A DNA stretch of 64,000 bases from Pectobacterium actinidiae (GCF_000803315.1 NZ_JRMH01000001.1:372001-436000); one strand, 5' to 3'; positions 1 to 9,272 are shown, numbered from the stretch's first letter. The notes: generated by a model from the sequence alone, not told the origin. Translations and numbers: made by a program.

Positions 1-22
1 TGTTACTATCGGTGTCAGCCAT
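1..22 (-). CDS. Possible 5' end of a gene cut by the window edge
   Basis: An ATG at 22 on the minus strand opens a frame reading MADTDSN before the window ends. A GAGGA ribosome-binding sequence (35-31) lies eight bases upstream, which is the main support. Seven codons are too few to assign a family. If real, it would be the next gene of the island, reading away from the small ribbon-helix-helix gene. Confidence 0.3.
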
Positions 23-51
23 AGCATTAGTCCTCATAATGTTGTGGTCAG

Positions 52-88
52 AAGCCCGGTTAGTGTTCCTAGCACTGCCGGGCTTCGC
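52..88. terminator. Hairpin between the edge gene and the RHH gene
   Basis: GAAGCCCGG and CCGGGCTTC form a 9-bp perfect stem, with a further AGTG/CACT pairing inside the loop. It resembles an intrinsic terminator but lacks a strong T-run on either side. It separates the possible minus-strand gene at the edge from the plus-strand RHH gene, so it may end transcription entering from either direction. Confidence 0.45.
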
Positions 89-97
89 TCTTTACTG

Positions 98-127
98 TTG
101 CAAAACACCATGTAATTGCGGTGTAAT
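98..127 (+). promoter_or_regulatory. Candidate promoter of the RHH gene
   Basis: TTGCAA (98-103) and TGTAAT (122-127), 18 bp apart, are a plausible sigma-70 pair. The -10 hexamer lies inside a TGTAATTACA palindrome, so a protein bound there would block polymerase. Assignment is by eye only; other hexamers are possible. Confidence 0.35.
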
Positions 128-163
128 TACAACTATACCATGCTATGGAATTTGTAATTACAA
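111..163. promoter_or_regulatory. Repeated TGTAATTACA palindromes, likely operator
   Basis: The perfect palindrome TGTAATTACA occurs at 122-131 and again at 153-162, where it extends to TTGTAATTACAA. A partial copy TGTAATTGC is at 111-119. Start spacings are 11 bp and 31 bp, about one and three helical turns, placing the sites on one face of the DNA. The last copy overlaps the ATG at 163. Ribbon-helix-helix repressors commonly bind tandem short palindromes over their own promoters, so autoregulation by the downstream gene is inferred. Confidence 0.6.
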
Positions 164-333
164 TGTCAAGTGAAAAAACAAAAACAGACCAGTATCAAAT
201 TCGACTGTCCCATGAGTTTCGTGCGCAGTTAGAGGAACAAGCCCATAAGGATGGCGACAAGACATTGGCTACGTGGATCAAGCGTGTTCTGCGTAAGGAA
301 CTCCAGACGCGCGGTATTGAACCAAAAGGCTGA
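163..333 (+). CDS. Small ribbon-helix-helix (Arc/CopG-like) DNA-binding protein
   Basis: The 56-residue product has the ribbon-helix-helix layout: a short strand YQIRLS (about residues 9-14), then helix 1 (HEFRAQLEEQAHKDG) and helix 2 (TLATWIKRVLRKEL). Such proteins bind DNA as dimers through the paired strands and are common as repressors or antitoxins on mobile elements. No toxin-like partner follows; the next gene is the integrase on the other strand. The ATG at 163 is preferred over one at 145 because the fold starts right after it, although neither has a strong ribosome-binding site. Function as an autoregulated island repressor is inference. Confidence 0.7.
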   Translation: MSSEKTKTDQYQIRLSHEFRAQLEEQAHKDGDKTLATWIKRVLRKELQTRGIEPKG

Positions 334-415
334 ACGGTGGTTTGAGTCAGTCGATGTAGCAAATACTAACGTGTAAGAAACGTTTGGCGGAATGCCCGAA
401 TGATTTTACGACAAC

Positions 416-458
416 GCTCCTGACGGGTTTTCTATCACATAGAAAGCCCGTCAGGAGC
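416..458 (-). terminator. Very long hairpin after the integrase gene
   Basis: A 12-bp GC-rich arm (GCTCCTGACGGG/CCCGTCAGGAGC) continues through one T/G wobble into 7 bp of TTTCTAT/ATAGAAA around a CAC loop: 20 paired bases and a 3-base loop. It begins 17 bases after the integrase stop, so a terminator role is likely, although no T-run follows on the minus strand. The outer arm shares AACGCTCCTGACG with the repeat family near 33.9 kb. Confidence 0.6.
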
Positions 459-474
459 CAACAAGCGCAGCGCG

Positions 475-1734
475 TTAGCCAGCCGAATGACTCCGCGCAT
501 AGATATACGGTGCGACGTAGCCCTCACGGTTGACGTCCAGATAATCCGACCACCACTGCATCATTTCGATTCTGGCTTCCAGATGTTCCGCTTTATGTAC
601 ATACGCCGCCCGTACACCGTTGCGTTCTTTGTGGCTCATCTGCCGCTCAATGGCATCCTTTGACCAGCGTCCGGACTCGTTCAGGGCGCTACAGGCCATG
701 GTTCTGAAGCCGTGGCCGCAGATTTCGGTTTTGGTGTCATAGCCAATCACGCGCAGCGCCTTGTTGATGGTGTTTTCACTCATCGGCTTGTTCAGGGTAT
801 GTGCGCCGGGAAAAACGAAGACCGATTCGCTAGAAATCGCCTGAATCTTTTTCAGCAGGGTGACTGCCTGCCGTGACAGCGGCACCAGATGTTCATCCTT
901 CATCTTTGCGCCACGCTCTGAGAACCGCACGCCGTTTACCGCTTCGCGCTGGGCGGGCACGCTCCAGATATGCGCTTTCAGGTTGAATTCATCCCAGCGG
1001 GCAAAACGTAGTTCACTGGAGCGCAGGAAAACATGCAGATTCAGCTCCAGTGCCAGACGGGTGAGCATCCGGCCTTTGTAGTTCTCCATCTTCTCCAGCA
1101 GTTCAGGCAGGCGTTTTAGCGGCAGGGCGGGATGATGTTGGGTCGCCACCGGGGTCACGACGCCGTCCAAATCGTAAGCCGGATTGTATTTGATGACGCC
1201 CTGTTGTACGGCGTGGCGCATGATTTTGGTCAGATGCTGGCGCACTCGTCCGGCGACGTCATGCACCCCTTTATCGTCAATGGCCTTAACCAACTGCGCG
1301 AGATGGCGGGTTTCAACCTGCGCGATATCCATCGAGCCAATCGCGGGGAAAACGTAGCGTTTCAGGCAGGTGAGGATTTTATCGGCGTGGGCTTCCGACC
1401 AGAGTTTCAGGCTGCTGGTGTGCCACGTCTGAGCGAGATACTGAAAGGTGCGGGATTCATCAGCTGTGAGATTGTTCGTTTTGCGAAGCTGAGAAGGGCT
1501 GATGCCGGATGCCAGCAATTTACGCGCCGCATCGCGCTTTTCGCGGGCTTCCGCCAATGTAGTTTGCGGGTAGGGGCCAAAGGCCAGACGGTTTTCTTTA
1601 CCGCCGAAGCGATAGCGGAAATACCATAGCTTAGCGCCGCTGGGTGATACCGTGAGGTACAGGCCTTGCGAGTCGGTGAGCTTGTAAGATTTTGCGAGAG
1701 GTTTCGCGGATCGGACTTTGCTGTCAGTTAACAT
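475..1734 (-). CDS. int: P4-type tyrosine integrase of the tRNA-Phe island
   Basis: This site-specific recombinase would integrate and excise the island at the neighbouring tRNA-Phe gene. Of 419 residues, the N-terminal 90 are the DUF4102-type arm-binding domain, followed by a core-binding region and the catalytic domain. The tyrosine-recombinase residues are visible: Arg238 in FLRSSELR, His341 and Arg344 in HGFRT, His368 in MSHKER, and nucleophile Tyr378 in AAYVH. The start MLTDSKVR is chosen because family members begin this way and GGGAG lies 10 bases upstream; an in-frame ATG at 1755 adds seven residues. It reads away from the 3' end of the tRNA, the usual arrangement for tRNA-targeting islands. 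It appears intact. Confidence 0.93.
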   Translation of the reverse strand: MLTDSKVRSAKPLAKSYKLTDSQGLYLTVSPSGAKLWYFRYRFGGKENRLAFGPYPQTTLAEAREKRDAARKLLASGISPSQLRKTNNLTADESRTFQYLAQTWHTSSLKLWSEAHADKILTCLKRYVFPAIGSMDIAQVETRHLAQLVKAIDDKGVHDVAGRVRQHLTKIMRHAVQQGVIKYNPAYDLDGVVTPVATQHHPALPLKRLPELLEKMENYKGRMLTRLALELNLHVFLRSSELRFARWDEFNLKAHIWSVPAQREAVNGVRFSERGAKMKDEHLVPLSRQAVTLLKKIQAISSESVFVFPGAHTLNKPMSENTINKALRVIGYDTKTEICGHGFRTMACSALNESGRWSKDAIERQMSHKERNGVRAAYVHKAEHLEARIEMMQWWSDYLDVNREGYVAPYIYARSHSAG

Positions 1735-1895
1735 ATGAGGGTCACTCCCGTTCATCGAACTGAATGACCCGCAATCTGACCCACAAATTCCCCGATACGA
1801 AGGGATAAATCAAAACGCATCGGAAAAGATTTTTACGCCAACTTATTGAATCGCAACAACATAGGGATTGATAAGGAGGCATAAAAAAGGAAAGA

Positions 1896-1971
1896 TGGTG
1901 CCCGGACTCGGAATCGAACCAAGGACACGAGGATTTTCAATCCTCTGCTCTACCGACTGAGCTATCCGGGC
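1896..1971 (-). tRNA. pheU: tRNA-Phe (GAA), island attachment site
   Basis: The 76-nt minus-strand gene includes encoded CCA. The acceptor GCCCGGA pairs with TCCGGGC, the D-arm is AGCTCAGTCGG, the anticodon arm reads GGATTGAAAATCC with anticodon GAA, and the T-arm contains GGTTCGATTCC. The neighbours yjdC and dsbD match the E. coli pheU locus. Its 3' end faces the integrase, so one att repeat should lie within the 3' half (roughly 1896-1920); the second copy lies outside the window. Confidence 0.97.
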
Positions 1972-1981
1972 AACGGGGCGC

Positions 1982-2010
1982 ATTAAACCGTATTGGCCGC
2001 GTGGCGTCAA
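1982..2010 (-). promoter_or_regulatory. tRNA-Phe promoter
   Basis: On the minus strand TTGACG (2010-2005) and TTTAAT (1987-1982) are separated by exactly 17 bp, followed by a GC-rich discriminator (GCGCCCCG) before the tRNA. This layout is typical of growth-rate and stringently controlled stable-RNA promoters. Confidence 0.75.
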
Positions 2011-2063
2011 CGGGTTTATCAACGAAAGCGCGGAAAACCCTGCTGACTGCCGACTTTTCAGCC

Positions 2064-2087
2064 AAAATGCGGGCTTTACCGCATTTT
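2064..2087 (-). terminator. Terminator after yjdC
   Basis: AAAATGCGG and CCGCATTTT form a 9-bp perfect stem just past the yjdC stop. Being A/T-ended on both sides, it can work in either direction, and it insulates the dsbD-yjdC transcript from the tRNA promoter. Confidence 0.75.
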
Positions 2088-2097
2088 GTGTCTGAAA

Positions 2098-2673
2098 TCA
2101 GGTGAGTGCGCCATTTTTACGACATAGCGCAAAGCGTAATACGTCTTCTGCCAGCCGCTGGGCAGTGGCGATGCTGGCGGCTTGATGCTTGACCAGTAGG
2201 TTGCTCAGGCAGCCTTCCAGAATCAACTCCATCTGCTGTGCTACCATTTCGGGGTCGTCGGTTTCCAGCTCTTCCAGCAAATCACGGGTGTACTGGTAAG
2301 ACGCCAGCTTCTGCTGTTCCGCGATCTGATGGATAGGATGGTTGATATCAGGGAAGAAGCTGCACGCCGCAATAAACAAGCAGCCCGGATAGCGCTGTTT
2401 GTTCACCGATTCATGCAGTACCTGATAGCGTGCCAACAGCTTCTGCTCGATGCTTTTCTCGTCGTCTAAGAGAAGCTGGCGTCGCCAGGTATCAACCTGC
2501 TGGCTATGGTGACGCAGGCCGTCGTACAGCAGCGCCTCCCGATCCGGCCAGAATGGCGTCAGTTCCTCTACCGGAACCCCCAGTTTTTCCGCCAGCATAT
2601 CCAGCGTTGTCATGGCAAATCCGTGCTGCTCCAGCAGAGTAAGCGCATGTTCAAGAACGTCTTCCCGTTGCAT
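2098..2673 (-). CDS. yjdC: TetR/AcrR-family transcriptional regulator YjdC
   Basis: The 191-residue protein matches the length and position of E. coli YjdC. The first 50 residues carry the TetR helix-turn-helix ([17 protein letters not shown]), and the remainder is an all-helical ligand-binding domain. The gene starts 34 bases after the dsbD stop on the same strand, so the two are probably cotranscribed. A role linked to periplasmic thiol chemistry is only suggested by this position. No ligand is predictable from sequence. Confidence 0.9.
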   Translation of the reverse strand: MQREDVLEHALTLLEQHGFAMTTLDMLAEKLGVPVEELTPFWPDREALLYDGLRHHSQQVDTWRRQLLLDDEKSIEQKLLARYQVLHESVNKQRYPGCLFIAACSFFPDINHPIHQIAEQQKLASYQYTRDLLEELETDDPEMVAQQMELILEGCLSNLLVKHQAASIATAQRLAEDVLRFALCRKNGALT

Positions 2674-2707
2674 TAAGTCTCCTCCAGAAGCACATATATC
2701 GTGTTGT

Positions 2708-4438
2708 TTATGGGCTGAACGTCTGCAAATGTGCCTGAAATTGTTCAGCGTTCATAAAACCGGTGACGCGCGAGCCGGGGATCTCTTTCCCCTGAGCGTC
2801 AAAAAAGACGATGGTCGGCAGCCCTAAAACCTGTAGCTTTTTCAGCAGCGCGTTTTGTTCTTCGCGGTTAGCGGTGACGTCCGCCTGTAGTAGCGTGATG
2901 CGCGACAAATGGTTTTGCACCGCCGGGTCGCTGAACGTGTATTTCTCGAACTCTTTGCAGGCTACGCACCAGTCCGCGTAAAGATCGAGCATAACAGGCT
3001 GAGCGCTCTTTGCCAGCGCGCTGTTGAGATCGGCAATAGTAGCGACGGGGGCGAAGTTCAGTGCCGATGTGTGGGCTTGCGCCGTGCCAGTCGGGGGGAA
3101 TACCCAGTCTTGCAGCGGTTTAGCGCTGATCACTACGCCTGCCAGCAGCAGCAACTGTACGCCACGCATCCAGCCTTTATTGCTACGCAACGTCAGCATA
3201 AGCGCCCAGCCGAAGAAGGCGATGCCGAGGGTGCCCCACAGCCGCATTCCCCAGGTTTCCCCCAGAATGCGTTCCAGCAGGAAGACGGGCAGTGCCAGAA
3301 TAATGAAGCCAAACGCTTCCTTAACGTATTGCATCCACGGGCCGCTGCGCGGCAGCAGTTTGTTGCCGAACAGCGTGACCAGAATGAGCGGTAAGCCCAT
3401 GCCCAGTGCGTAGAGATAGAGCGTGCCGCCACCTGCCAGCATGTTGCCGCTCTGGGCGATATAAAGCAGGATGGCGCTGAGGGGGGCGGTGGTGCAGGGG
3501 GAACAAATTAGCCCAGCCAATGCGCCCATGCAGAATACGCCGGTAACGGAACCGCCTTGCTGGCGGTTGCTCCACTCTGTCAGCCGGGTTTGTACCGATG
3601 ATGGGAGTTGGAGCGTATACAGACCAAACATGGATAGCGCCAGTGCAGCAAACATCACCGACAGACCAATCAGAATGTACGGATGCTGGAGCGCGGCCTG
3701 AAAGCGTAATCCAGCAGCGGCGACAACCAACCCAAGCAGCGTGTAGGTCAGCGCCATACCCTGAACGTAGGTCATCGACAGCAGCAGCGTGCGGCGTGGC
3801 GTCAACTGTTCTTTTCTGCCCAGCACCAGGCTGGCAATCAGCGGGTACATCGGCAGGACGCAGGGGGTGAAGGCGACACCTATACCGATCAACAGCGCCC
3901 ACCACGGTGAGAACGGCATCGGCGTGGTCTGCGGCGGTGCCGTCTGGGCTGATGCGGTATTCGATGTAGCCGTGCCTGCGTTAACAAGCACCTGGCTGAG
4001 AGGAACGACGCGCGTTTCCGGCGGATAGCAGAAACCCGCATCGGCGCAGCCTTGATAGGTGACTTTGACTGTCGCGCCGCTTTCAGCTCGTTCAATGGGA
4101 ACCGCTAGCGCCAATCGATCCCGAAAAATAAAGACCTGACCGAAAAACTCGTCGTTATGACTTTCTCCCTGCGGCAATTCCACTTTGCCAAGCGTGGCAC
4201 CGTTCCCTTCGATCTTAATTTGCGCGCGGTACAGGTAGTAATCGGGATGGATATCCCAGCGCAGATTGAGCTGGTTCCCCTGTTGCTGAAACTCAAAGGC
4301 GAAAGCCCCATCGACTGGCAGAAAGCGCGATGTCGGGCTGTTGCCAAATAGCTTCTGACCGAAGGAAGAGGCGGCCACACTGGGTGTGCCGAAAGCTGTC
4401 CATAACAGGAAAATCAGCGTAAAGATGCGTTGAGCCAT
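2708..4438 (-). CDS. dsbD: Thiol:disulfide interchange protein DsbD
   Basis: DsbD carries electrons from cytoplasmic thioredoxin across the inner membrane to periplasmic partners such as DsbC and cytochrome c maturation proteins. The 576-residue product (E. coli about 565) shows a signal peptide, an N-terminal periplasmic domain with the Cys pair in [11 protein letters not shown], a central multi-spanning domain with conserved Cys residues (TPCVLPMYP and CSPCTTAP), and a C-terminal thioredoxin-like domain with [11 protein letters not shown]. All three redox pairs are intact. Its start overlaps the end of cutA by 25 bases, so expression is likely coupled. Confidence 0.96.
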   Translation of the reverse strand: MAQRIFTLIFLLWTAFGTPSVAASSFGQKLFGNSPTSRFLPVDGAFAFEFQQQGNQLNLRWDIHPDYYLYRAQIKIEGNGATLGKVELPQGESHNDEFFGQVFIFRDRLALAVPIERAESGATVKVTYQGCADAGFCYPPETRVVPLSQVLVNAGTATSNTASAQTAPPQTTPMPFSPWWALLIGIGVAFTPCVLPMYPLIASLVLGRKEQLTPRRTLLLSMTYVQGMALTYTLLGLVVAAAGLRFQAALQHPYILIGLSVMFAALALSMFGLYTLQLPSSVQTRLTEWSNRQQGGSVTGVFCMGALAGLICSPCTTAPLSAILLYIAQSGNMLAGGGTLYLYALGMGLPLILVTLFGNKLLPRSGPWMQYVKEAFGFIILALPVFLLERILGETWGMRLWGTLGIAFFGWALMLTLRSNKGWMRGVQLLLLAGVVISAKPLQDWVFPPTGTAQAHTSALNFAPVATIADLNSALAKSAQPVMLDLYADWCVACKEFEKYTFSDPAVQNHLSRITLLQADVTANREEQNALLKKLQVLGLPTIVFFDAQGKEIPGSRVTGFMNAEQFQAHLQTFSP

Positions 4439-4746
4439 GTCAGATAATCGCTATCGCCCCCGGATACCGGCAGGACTAACAGCTCCGGCGTATCGTAAGG
4501 GTGTTGTTGTTTCAGGTGAGTCAGCAGCGCTTGCTGATGTGAGGTGTCGCTTTTTATCAGCATTTGTACTTCTGATTGCTGTTCGAGCTTGCCTTCCCAG
4601 TAGTAGAGCGAACGTGCGCCGGGCAGCAGGGTGACGCAGGCGGCAAGCCGCGTTTCCAGCAGCGAATTGGCAAGCCGTTGTGCGCAGGCGTCGTCAGGGG
4701 CGGTACATAGTATGACGACAGCGTCGCAAAGCGGGCGGTCAGACAT
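4414..4746 (-). CDS. cutA: CutA1-like divalent-cation tolerance protein
   Basis: This small trimeric cytoplasmic protein was linked in E. coli to copper and divalent-cation tolerance; its biochemical role is still unclear. The 110-residue product carries the family signatures [19 protein letters not shown] and [13 protein letters not shown]. The start [10 protein letters not shown] is chosen because GGAGG lies at normal distance and the length matches E. coli CutA; an upstream in-frame extension looks non-coding. The 3' end overlaps dsbD. Confidence 0.94.
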   Translation of the reverse strand: MSDRPLCDAVVILCTAPDDACAQRLANSLLETRLAACVTLLPGARSLYYWEGKLEQQSEVQMLIKSDTSHQQALLTHLKQQHPYDTPELLVLPVSGGDSDYLTWLNASLR

Positions 4747-4843
4747 CACATCCTCCGTGTCAGATGAGCAAATTCCAGACAACCAGAGCCACACTATACC
4801 TTGCTTTATTGTTTGAAGGGAATGAACTGCGCAAGGGGATGAG

Positions 4844-4870
4844 GCGGATCGACGAGTCAAGCCGATCCGC
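4844..4870. terminator. Hairpin between dcuA and cutA
   Basis: GCGGATCG and CGATCCGC form an 8-bp stem with an 11-base loop in the gap after dcuA. There is no T-run, so it may be only a partial terminator or mRNA-stabilising structure between dcuA and cutA-dsbD. Confidence 0.4.
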
Positions 4871-4894
4871 GAGAGACTGTCTGAAAGGCAATCT

Positions 4895-6196
4895 TTAGAT
4901 CAGGATGCTACCGAGGATAAAGCCAAATATCACCGACAGCGTAATCGCCATCACGCCGGGAATCAGGAAGGAGTGGTTAAACACAAACTTGCCGATGCGC
5001 GTTGAGCCGGTGTCGTCCATCTCCACCGCCGCCAGCAGAGTCGGGTAGGTAGGCAGAACGAACAGGGCGGAAACGGCAGCAAAAGACGCCACGGCCGTGA
5101 CCGGAGACACGCCCAGCAGCAGCGCAGCAGGCATCAGCGCTTTTGCCGTTGCCGCCTGAGAGTAAAGCAGCGTCGCGGCGAAGAACAGCACGACGGCCAG
5201 CATCCACGGGTAGCTTTGCAGCAGCGCGCCAGCGGTATCTTGAATATCGGAAATATGCGCTTTAACAAAGGTATCGCCCAGCCAGGCCACGCCCATCACG
5301 CAGATACAGGCGCTCATGCCGGATTTAAACGTGCTGGCGGAGAGGATGCGCGCGGTGTCGATTTTGCAGGTAAGGCAAATTAGCGTGGCGATCGTCAGCA
5401 TAAAGACCACAATCGCTTCGTTGCGTGGCAGAACCGGATTCTGAATCAGCCCAACGGTGCCGCTGATTGCCGTGGCATACAGAACCACCGCGACGATGCC
5501 GATCAGAAACAACATCACGGAAAGCTTGGCACCCGGTTTGATCTCATGTTGGCTATTTCCGCGCAGCGTGGTTTCGCCTTTTTTCAGACGTTCCTGATAA
5601 ATCGGATCGTCTTTCAGCTCTTTACCCAGGAAATTGGTCACAATCGCCGTCAACAGGATCGCTGCCAGCGTGGTAGGAATACAAATCCCTAACAGCAACA
5701 GGTAGCTGACCCCATGTGGCTCAAGAATACCAGCGACAAACACCACCGCCGCCGAGATCGGCGAGGCGGTAATCGCGATTTGCGACGCGACAACGGCGAT
5801 AGAAAGCGGGCGGGAAGGGCGAATCCCCTGCTCTTTGGCGACTTCGGCGATCACCGGCAGGGTGGAGAACGCGGTGTGTCCGGTTCCGGCCAGAATCGTC
5901 ATGAAGTAGGTGACCAGCGGTGCGAGAAAGGTGACGTATTTCGGGTGCTTACGCAGCAGTTTTTCCGCCAGACTGACCAGATAATCCATTCCGCCCGCCA
6001 CCTGCATGGCGGCGATGGCGGCGATAACGGCCATGATAATTTCAATGACATCAAAAGGGATAACGCCGGGCTTTATCTGAAACCCCAGCGTAAGAACAAG
6101 CACTCCCAGACCACCGGCGAAACCAATGCCGATGCCTCCCAGTCGTGCCCCCAAATAGATGGCGAGCAGAACGATCAGTAACTCAAGACCAAGCAT
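4895..6196 (-). CDS. dcuA: Anaerobic C4-dicarboxylate transporter DcuA
   Basis: DcuA exchanges aspartate, fumarate and succinate across the inner membrane. The 433 residues equal the E. coli length and are almost entirely hydrophobic spans separated by short loops, with one larger polar loop near residues 195-225 ([17 protein letters not shown]). AAGGAG lies eight bases before the ATG. It sits downstream of aspA, whose product yields fumarate from aspartate, so enzyme and carrier form a fumarate-respiration or nitrogen-scavenging pair. A terminator separates the two, so dcuA probably has its own promoter or depends on readthrough. Confidence 0.96.
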   Translation of the reverse strand: MLGLELLIVLLAIYLGARLGGIGIGFAGGLGVLVLTLGFQIKPGVIPFDVIEIIMAVIAAIAAMQVAGGMDYLVSLAEKLLRKHPKYVTFLAPLVTYFMTILAGTGHTAFSTLPVIAEVAKEQGIRPSRPLSIAVVASQIAITASPISAAVVFVAGILEPHGVSYLLLLGICIPTTLAAILLTAIVTNFLGKELKDDPIYQERLKKGETTLRGNSQHEIKPGAKLSVMLFLIGIVAVVLYATAISGTVGLIQNPVLPRNEAIVVFMLTIATLICLTCKIDTARILSASTFKSGMSACICVMGVAWLGDTFVKAHISDIQDTAGALLQSYPWMLAVVLFFAATLLYSQAATAKALMPAALLLGVSPVTAVASFAAVSALFVLPTYPTLLAAVEMDDTGSTRIGKFVFNHSFLIPGVMAITLSVIFGFILGSILI

Positions 6197-6256
6197 GACT
6201 ATGCTCCTTAATTAATAATAAAAATTGCATAACTTATTCTTATGGCCGTAGGCGGC

Positions 6257-6297
6257 AAAAAATAAAGGCACGCTGTTCTTCGTGAACGGACGTGCCT
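6257..6297 (-). terminator. Terminator after aspA
   Basis: AGGCACG and CGTGCCT pair around a loop with an inner GTTC/GAAC stem, followed on the minus strand by a T-rich tail. It lies 20 bases after the aspA stop. Confidence 0.85.
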
Positions 6298-6317
6298 GTT
6301 GGAATTAGATGTCGGTA

Positions 6318-7757
6318 TTAGGGAAGCTCGTTTTCATCGGTGTAGCGTTTGGCTTTGTACGCCGGATGCATCAGGTTCTGGATGGAGAAAATGTCATCCA
6401 GCTCGGCTTCCGTTAGCAGGCCGCGCTCCAGTACTACTTCACGCACGCTTTTCCCCGTTTCGGCGCAGATCCTGCCGACGATATCGCCATTGTGGTGGCC
6501 GATAAACGGGTTCAGGTACGTCACAATTCCGATGGAGTTGAAAACGTAGGCTTCGCACACGCTCTTATTGGCCGTGATACCATTGACGCATTTCTCCAGC
6601 AGGTTGTAGCAGGCATTGGTCAGAATGTGGGTCGATTCAAACATCGCCTGACCAATGACTGGTTCCATCACGTTTAACTGTAATTGCCCAGCCTCTGACG
6701 CCATCGTGACGCAGGTGTCGTTACCGATGACTTTGAAACATACCTGATTGACGACTTCCGGCACCACTGGGTTAACCTTGGCGGGCATGATCGAGGAACC
6801 TGCCTGCAACTCGGGCAGGTTGATTTCATTCAGGCCAGCACGCGGGCCGGAAGAAAGCAGACGCAGGTCATTACAGATCTTCGACAGCTTCACGGCCAAA
6901 CGCTTCAGCGAACTGTGTACCATCACATAGGCACCGCAGTCTGACGTCGCTTCGATCAAATCTTCTGCTGGCACACACGGCAGGCCGCTGACTTCCGCCA
7001 GACGCTGCACCGCCAGTTGCTGATAGCCGTCCGGCGTGTTCAGACGCGTACCGATTGCGGTCGCACCCAGATTGACTTCAAGCAGCAGTTCCGCCGTGCG
7101 CAGCAGGTTTTTGATTTCCTCCTGCAACAGGACGTTGAACGCATGAAATTCCTGACCGAGCGTCATCGGCACCGCGTCCTGCAACTGGGTGCGCCCCATC
7201 TTCAGCACGTCTTCAAACTCTTTGGCTTTACGCTCGAAACCCTCACTCAACTTCGCGATTGCCTCTGTCAATTTCAGTATGGCTGCATAAACCGCGATAC
7301 GAAATCCGGTAGGGTAGGCATCATTGGTGGATTGGCACTTATTCAGGTGATCGTTGGGGTTCAGATACTGGTATTCGCCTTTCTGGTAGCCCATCAACTC
7401 CAGACCAATATTGGCTAATACTTCGTTGGTATTCATGTTAACCGACGTGCCAGCGCCCCCCTGATAGACATCTACTGGAAACTGATCCATGCATTTGCCG
7501 TTATTCAGCACTTCATCGCAGGCGCGGATAATGACGTCGGCGATTTTTTTCGGGATAGTTTGCAGCTCTCTGTTCGCCAGCGCCGCGGCTTTCTTCACCA
7601 TCACCATACCGCGCACGAATTCGGGGATGTCGCTGATTTTAGTCGTGCTGATATAGAAATTTTCGACGGCGCGCAGCGTATGAACGCCATAATACGCGTC
7701 TGCGGGAACTTCTCGGGTGCCTAACAGGTCTTCTTCAATACGGATGTTTTCTGACAT
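6318..7757 (-). CDS. aspA: Aspartate ammonia-lyase
   Basis: AspA catalyses reversible deamination of L-aspartate to fumarate plus ammonium, feeding fumarate respiration and nitrogen supply. The 479-residue product carries the fumarase/aspartase signature [12 protein letters not shown] with the catalytic flexible loop, and the substrate-binding segments [11 protein letters not shown] and STNDAYPT. The length agrees with enterobacterial AspA. The gene is divergent from fxsA across a 465-bp region that includes a CRP-like site, consistent with the known catabolite control of aspA in E. coli. Confidence 0.96.
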   Translation of the reverse strand: MSENIRIEEDLLGTREVPADAYYGVHTLRAVENFYISTTKISDIPEFVRGMVMVKKAAALANRELQTIPKKIADVIIRACDEVLNNGKCMDQFPVDVYQGGAGTSVNMNTNEVLANIGLELMGYQKGEYQYLNPNDHLNKCQSTNDAYPTGFRIAVYAAILKLTEAIAKLSEGFERKAKEFEDVLKMGRTQLQDAVPMTLGQEFHAFNVLLQEEIKNLLRTAELLLEVNLGATAIGTRLNTPDGYQQLAVQRLAEVSGLPCVPAEDLIEATSDCGAYVMVHSSLKRLAVKLSKICNDLRLLSSGPRAGLNEINLPELQAGSSIMPAKVNPVVPEVVNQVCFKVIGNDTCVTMASEAGQLQLNVMEPVIGQAMFESTHILTNACYNLLEKCVNGITANKSVCEAYVFNSIGIVTYLNPFIGHHNGDIVGRICAETGKSVREVVLERGLLTEAELDDIFSIQNLMHPAYKAKRYTDENELP

Positions 7758-8221
7758 GAGAGTGCTTATCCTGTTGTGCGACTAGTGATGTAACTAGACG
7801 TTGTGGGCTGGTGTGTCGGGCGGCGTTATCTGTTATCTCGGATAAACCGTCTTATCTCGGCAATAGTCTCGGGATGTTTGACCAACCAGGTATCCATTGC
7901 CGTGAGGATATGTCGTTACGACAGCGAAAAACAGGTGTTTAGATCACTATACTGGCGTTCTCTACCACTACGGTAAATGAACTGTGACTGTAGTCACGAG
8001 TCACTATTTTAGAACAATAATCGTAGGGCGGTGGCTTGAAAATGCGGAAAGCCGTACCCATTTCAGTAAATCATGATGTGCCGGATCGCAGAGCAGGCGC
8101 GCGTTTTACCTAATCCATTGGTAGTAAAGCGTACTGAATTTTCAATAGCGATGGCTTAACACGTTCTTATCAACATACGTTTTTATTAAAAACAGTACGC
8201 GTAAAAACACAGGAGTACCGG
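7758..8221. promoter_or_regulatory. aspA/fxsA divergent regulatory region
   Basis: This 464-bp gap holds no convincing gene. A CRP-like sequence TGTGACTGTAGTCACG (7983-7998) matches the half-sites TGTGA and TCAC(A) with one mismatch and sits midway between the genes. In the aspA leader TTATCTCGG occurs twice (7833-7841 and 7852-7860), 19 bp apart. The rest shows nothing I can assign. Confidence 0.5.
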
Positions 8222-8698
8222 GTGCGCTGGTTACCGTTATTACTTATTTTTCTTTTAGCTTACATCGAGATATCGCTGTTTATTCAGGTGGCTGAAGTCC
8301 TGGGCGTCGCGATGACCCTGCTGCTGGTCGTCTTCACGTCCTGTGTGGGCGTCTCGCTGGTGCGTAACCAGGGGATGAAAACGCTGGTACAGATGCAGCA
8401 GAAAATGGCGGCGGGTGAAAGCCCAGCGGCCGAGATGGTAAAAAGTGTTTCGCTGGTGCTGGCGGGCTTCCTGCTCCTGATTCCGGGCTTCCTGACTGAC
8501 TTTCTGGGGCTGCTGTTACTGCTACCGCCGGTGCAGAAAAGGCTGACGCTTAAACTGATGCCTCACCTCCATGTCTGGCGTTCTGGTTCTGGCCCAGGCG
8601 CGTCGTCTTCCGGCGGTAACACCTTTGAAGGTGAATACCAGCGCAAGGATGGCGGGCGCGGAAATATTGAACACCGTGACGATCGTGACGACCATTAA
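8222..8698 (+). CDS. fxsA: Membrane protein FxsA
   Basis: FxsA is an inner-membrane protein whose overproduction in E. coli relieves F-plasmid exclusion of phage T7; its normal role is unknown. The 158-residue product has hydrophobic spans near residues 3-20, 27-45 and 75-100, a conserved cytoplasmic segment QQKMAAGESPAAEM, and a hydrophilic Gly/Asp-rich tail (GGNTFEGEYQRKDG). It uses a GTG start preceded by AGGAG. Unlike E. coli, no yjeH lies between it and groES. Confidence 0.93.
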   Translation: MRWLPLLLIFLLAYIEISLFIQVAEVLGVAMTLLLVVFTSCVGVSLVRNQGMKTLVQMQQKMAAGESPAAEMVKSVSLVLAGFLLLIPGFLTDFLGLLLLLPPVQKRLTLKLMPHLHVWRSGSGPGASSSGGNTFEGEYQRKDGGRGNIEHRDDRDDH

Positions 8699-8722
8699 CG
8701 TCAGGACAAATTGAAAAAGCAG

Positions 8723-8756
8723 ATAAGGGTTATCATATTGATAATCCTTATTTTTT
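8723..8756 (+). terminator. Terminator after fxsA
   Basis: ATAAGG-G-TTATCA pairs with TGATAA-T-CCTTAT through one wobble around a TAT loop, followed by six T residues. This is a strong intrinsic terminator isolating fxsA from the groE heat-shock promoter. Confidence 0.88.
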
Positions 8757-8805
8757 ATAAGGCGTCAGCGACAAGCATACGCCTAACGCAAAAAAAATGA
8801 ATTTT

Positions 8806-8838
8806 TTCCCTTGAAGGGCAGCGAAACGCCCCCACTTA
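8806..8838 (+). promoter_or_regulatory. Sigma-32 heat-shock promoter of groESL
   Basis: CCCTTGAA (8808-8815) and CCCCCACTTA (8829-8838) with about 14 bp between the cores match the sigma-32 consensus and closely resemble the E. coli groE promoter. Transcription should start near 8845, about 90 bases before groES. Confidence 0.88.
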
Positions 8839-8850
8839 GAACACCACAAG

Positions 8851-8892
8851 GCCGATTATGAAAAGCATAATCGTTATGAAAACATAGTCGGC
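8851..8892 (+). other. Paired hairpins in the groES 5' leader
   Basis: GATTATG/CATAATC (8854-8860 and 8866-8872) forms a 7-bp stem. The longer arm GCCGATTATG (8851-8860) can instead pair with CATAGTCGGC (8883-8892) with one wobble. The segment is an imperfect 18-bp tandem duplication (TTATGAAAA twice). The two pairings exclude each other and lie at the extreme 5' end of the heat-shock transcript. Confidence 0.55.
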
Positions 8893-8903
8893 GTTTATCC
8901 TAA

Positions 8904-9230
<327 letters not shown>

Positions 9231-9272
9231 TTGCGCGTAATCATCTGAACTGAAAGAATTTGAGGGAAATAG

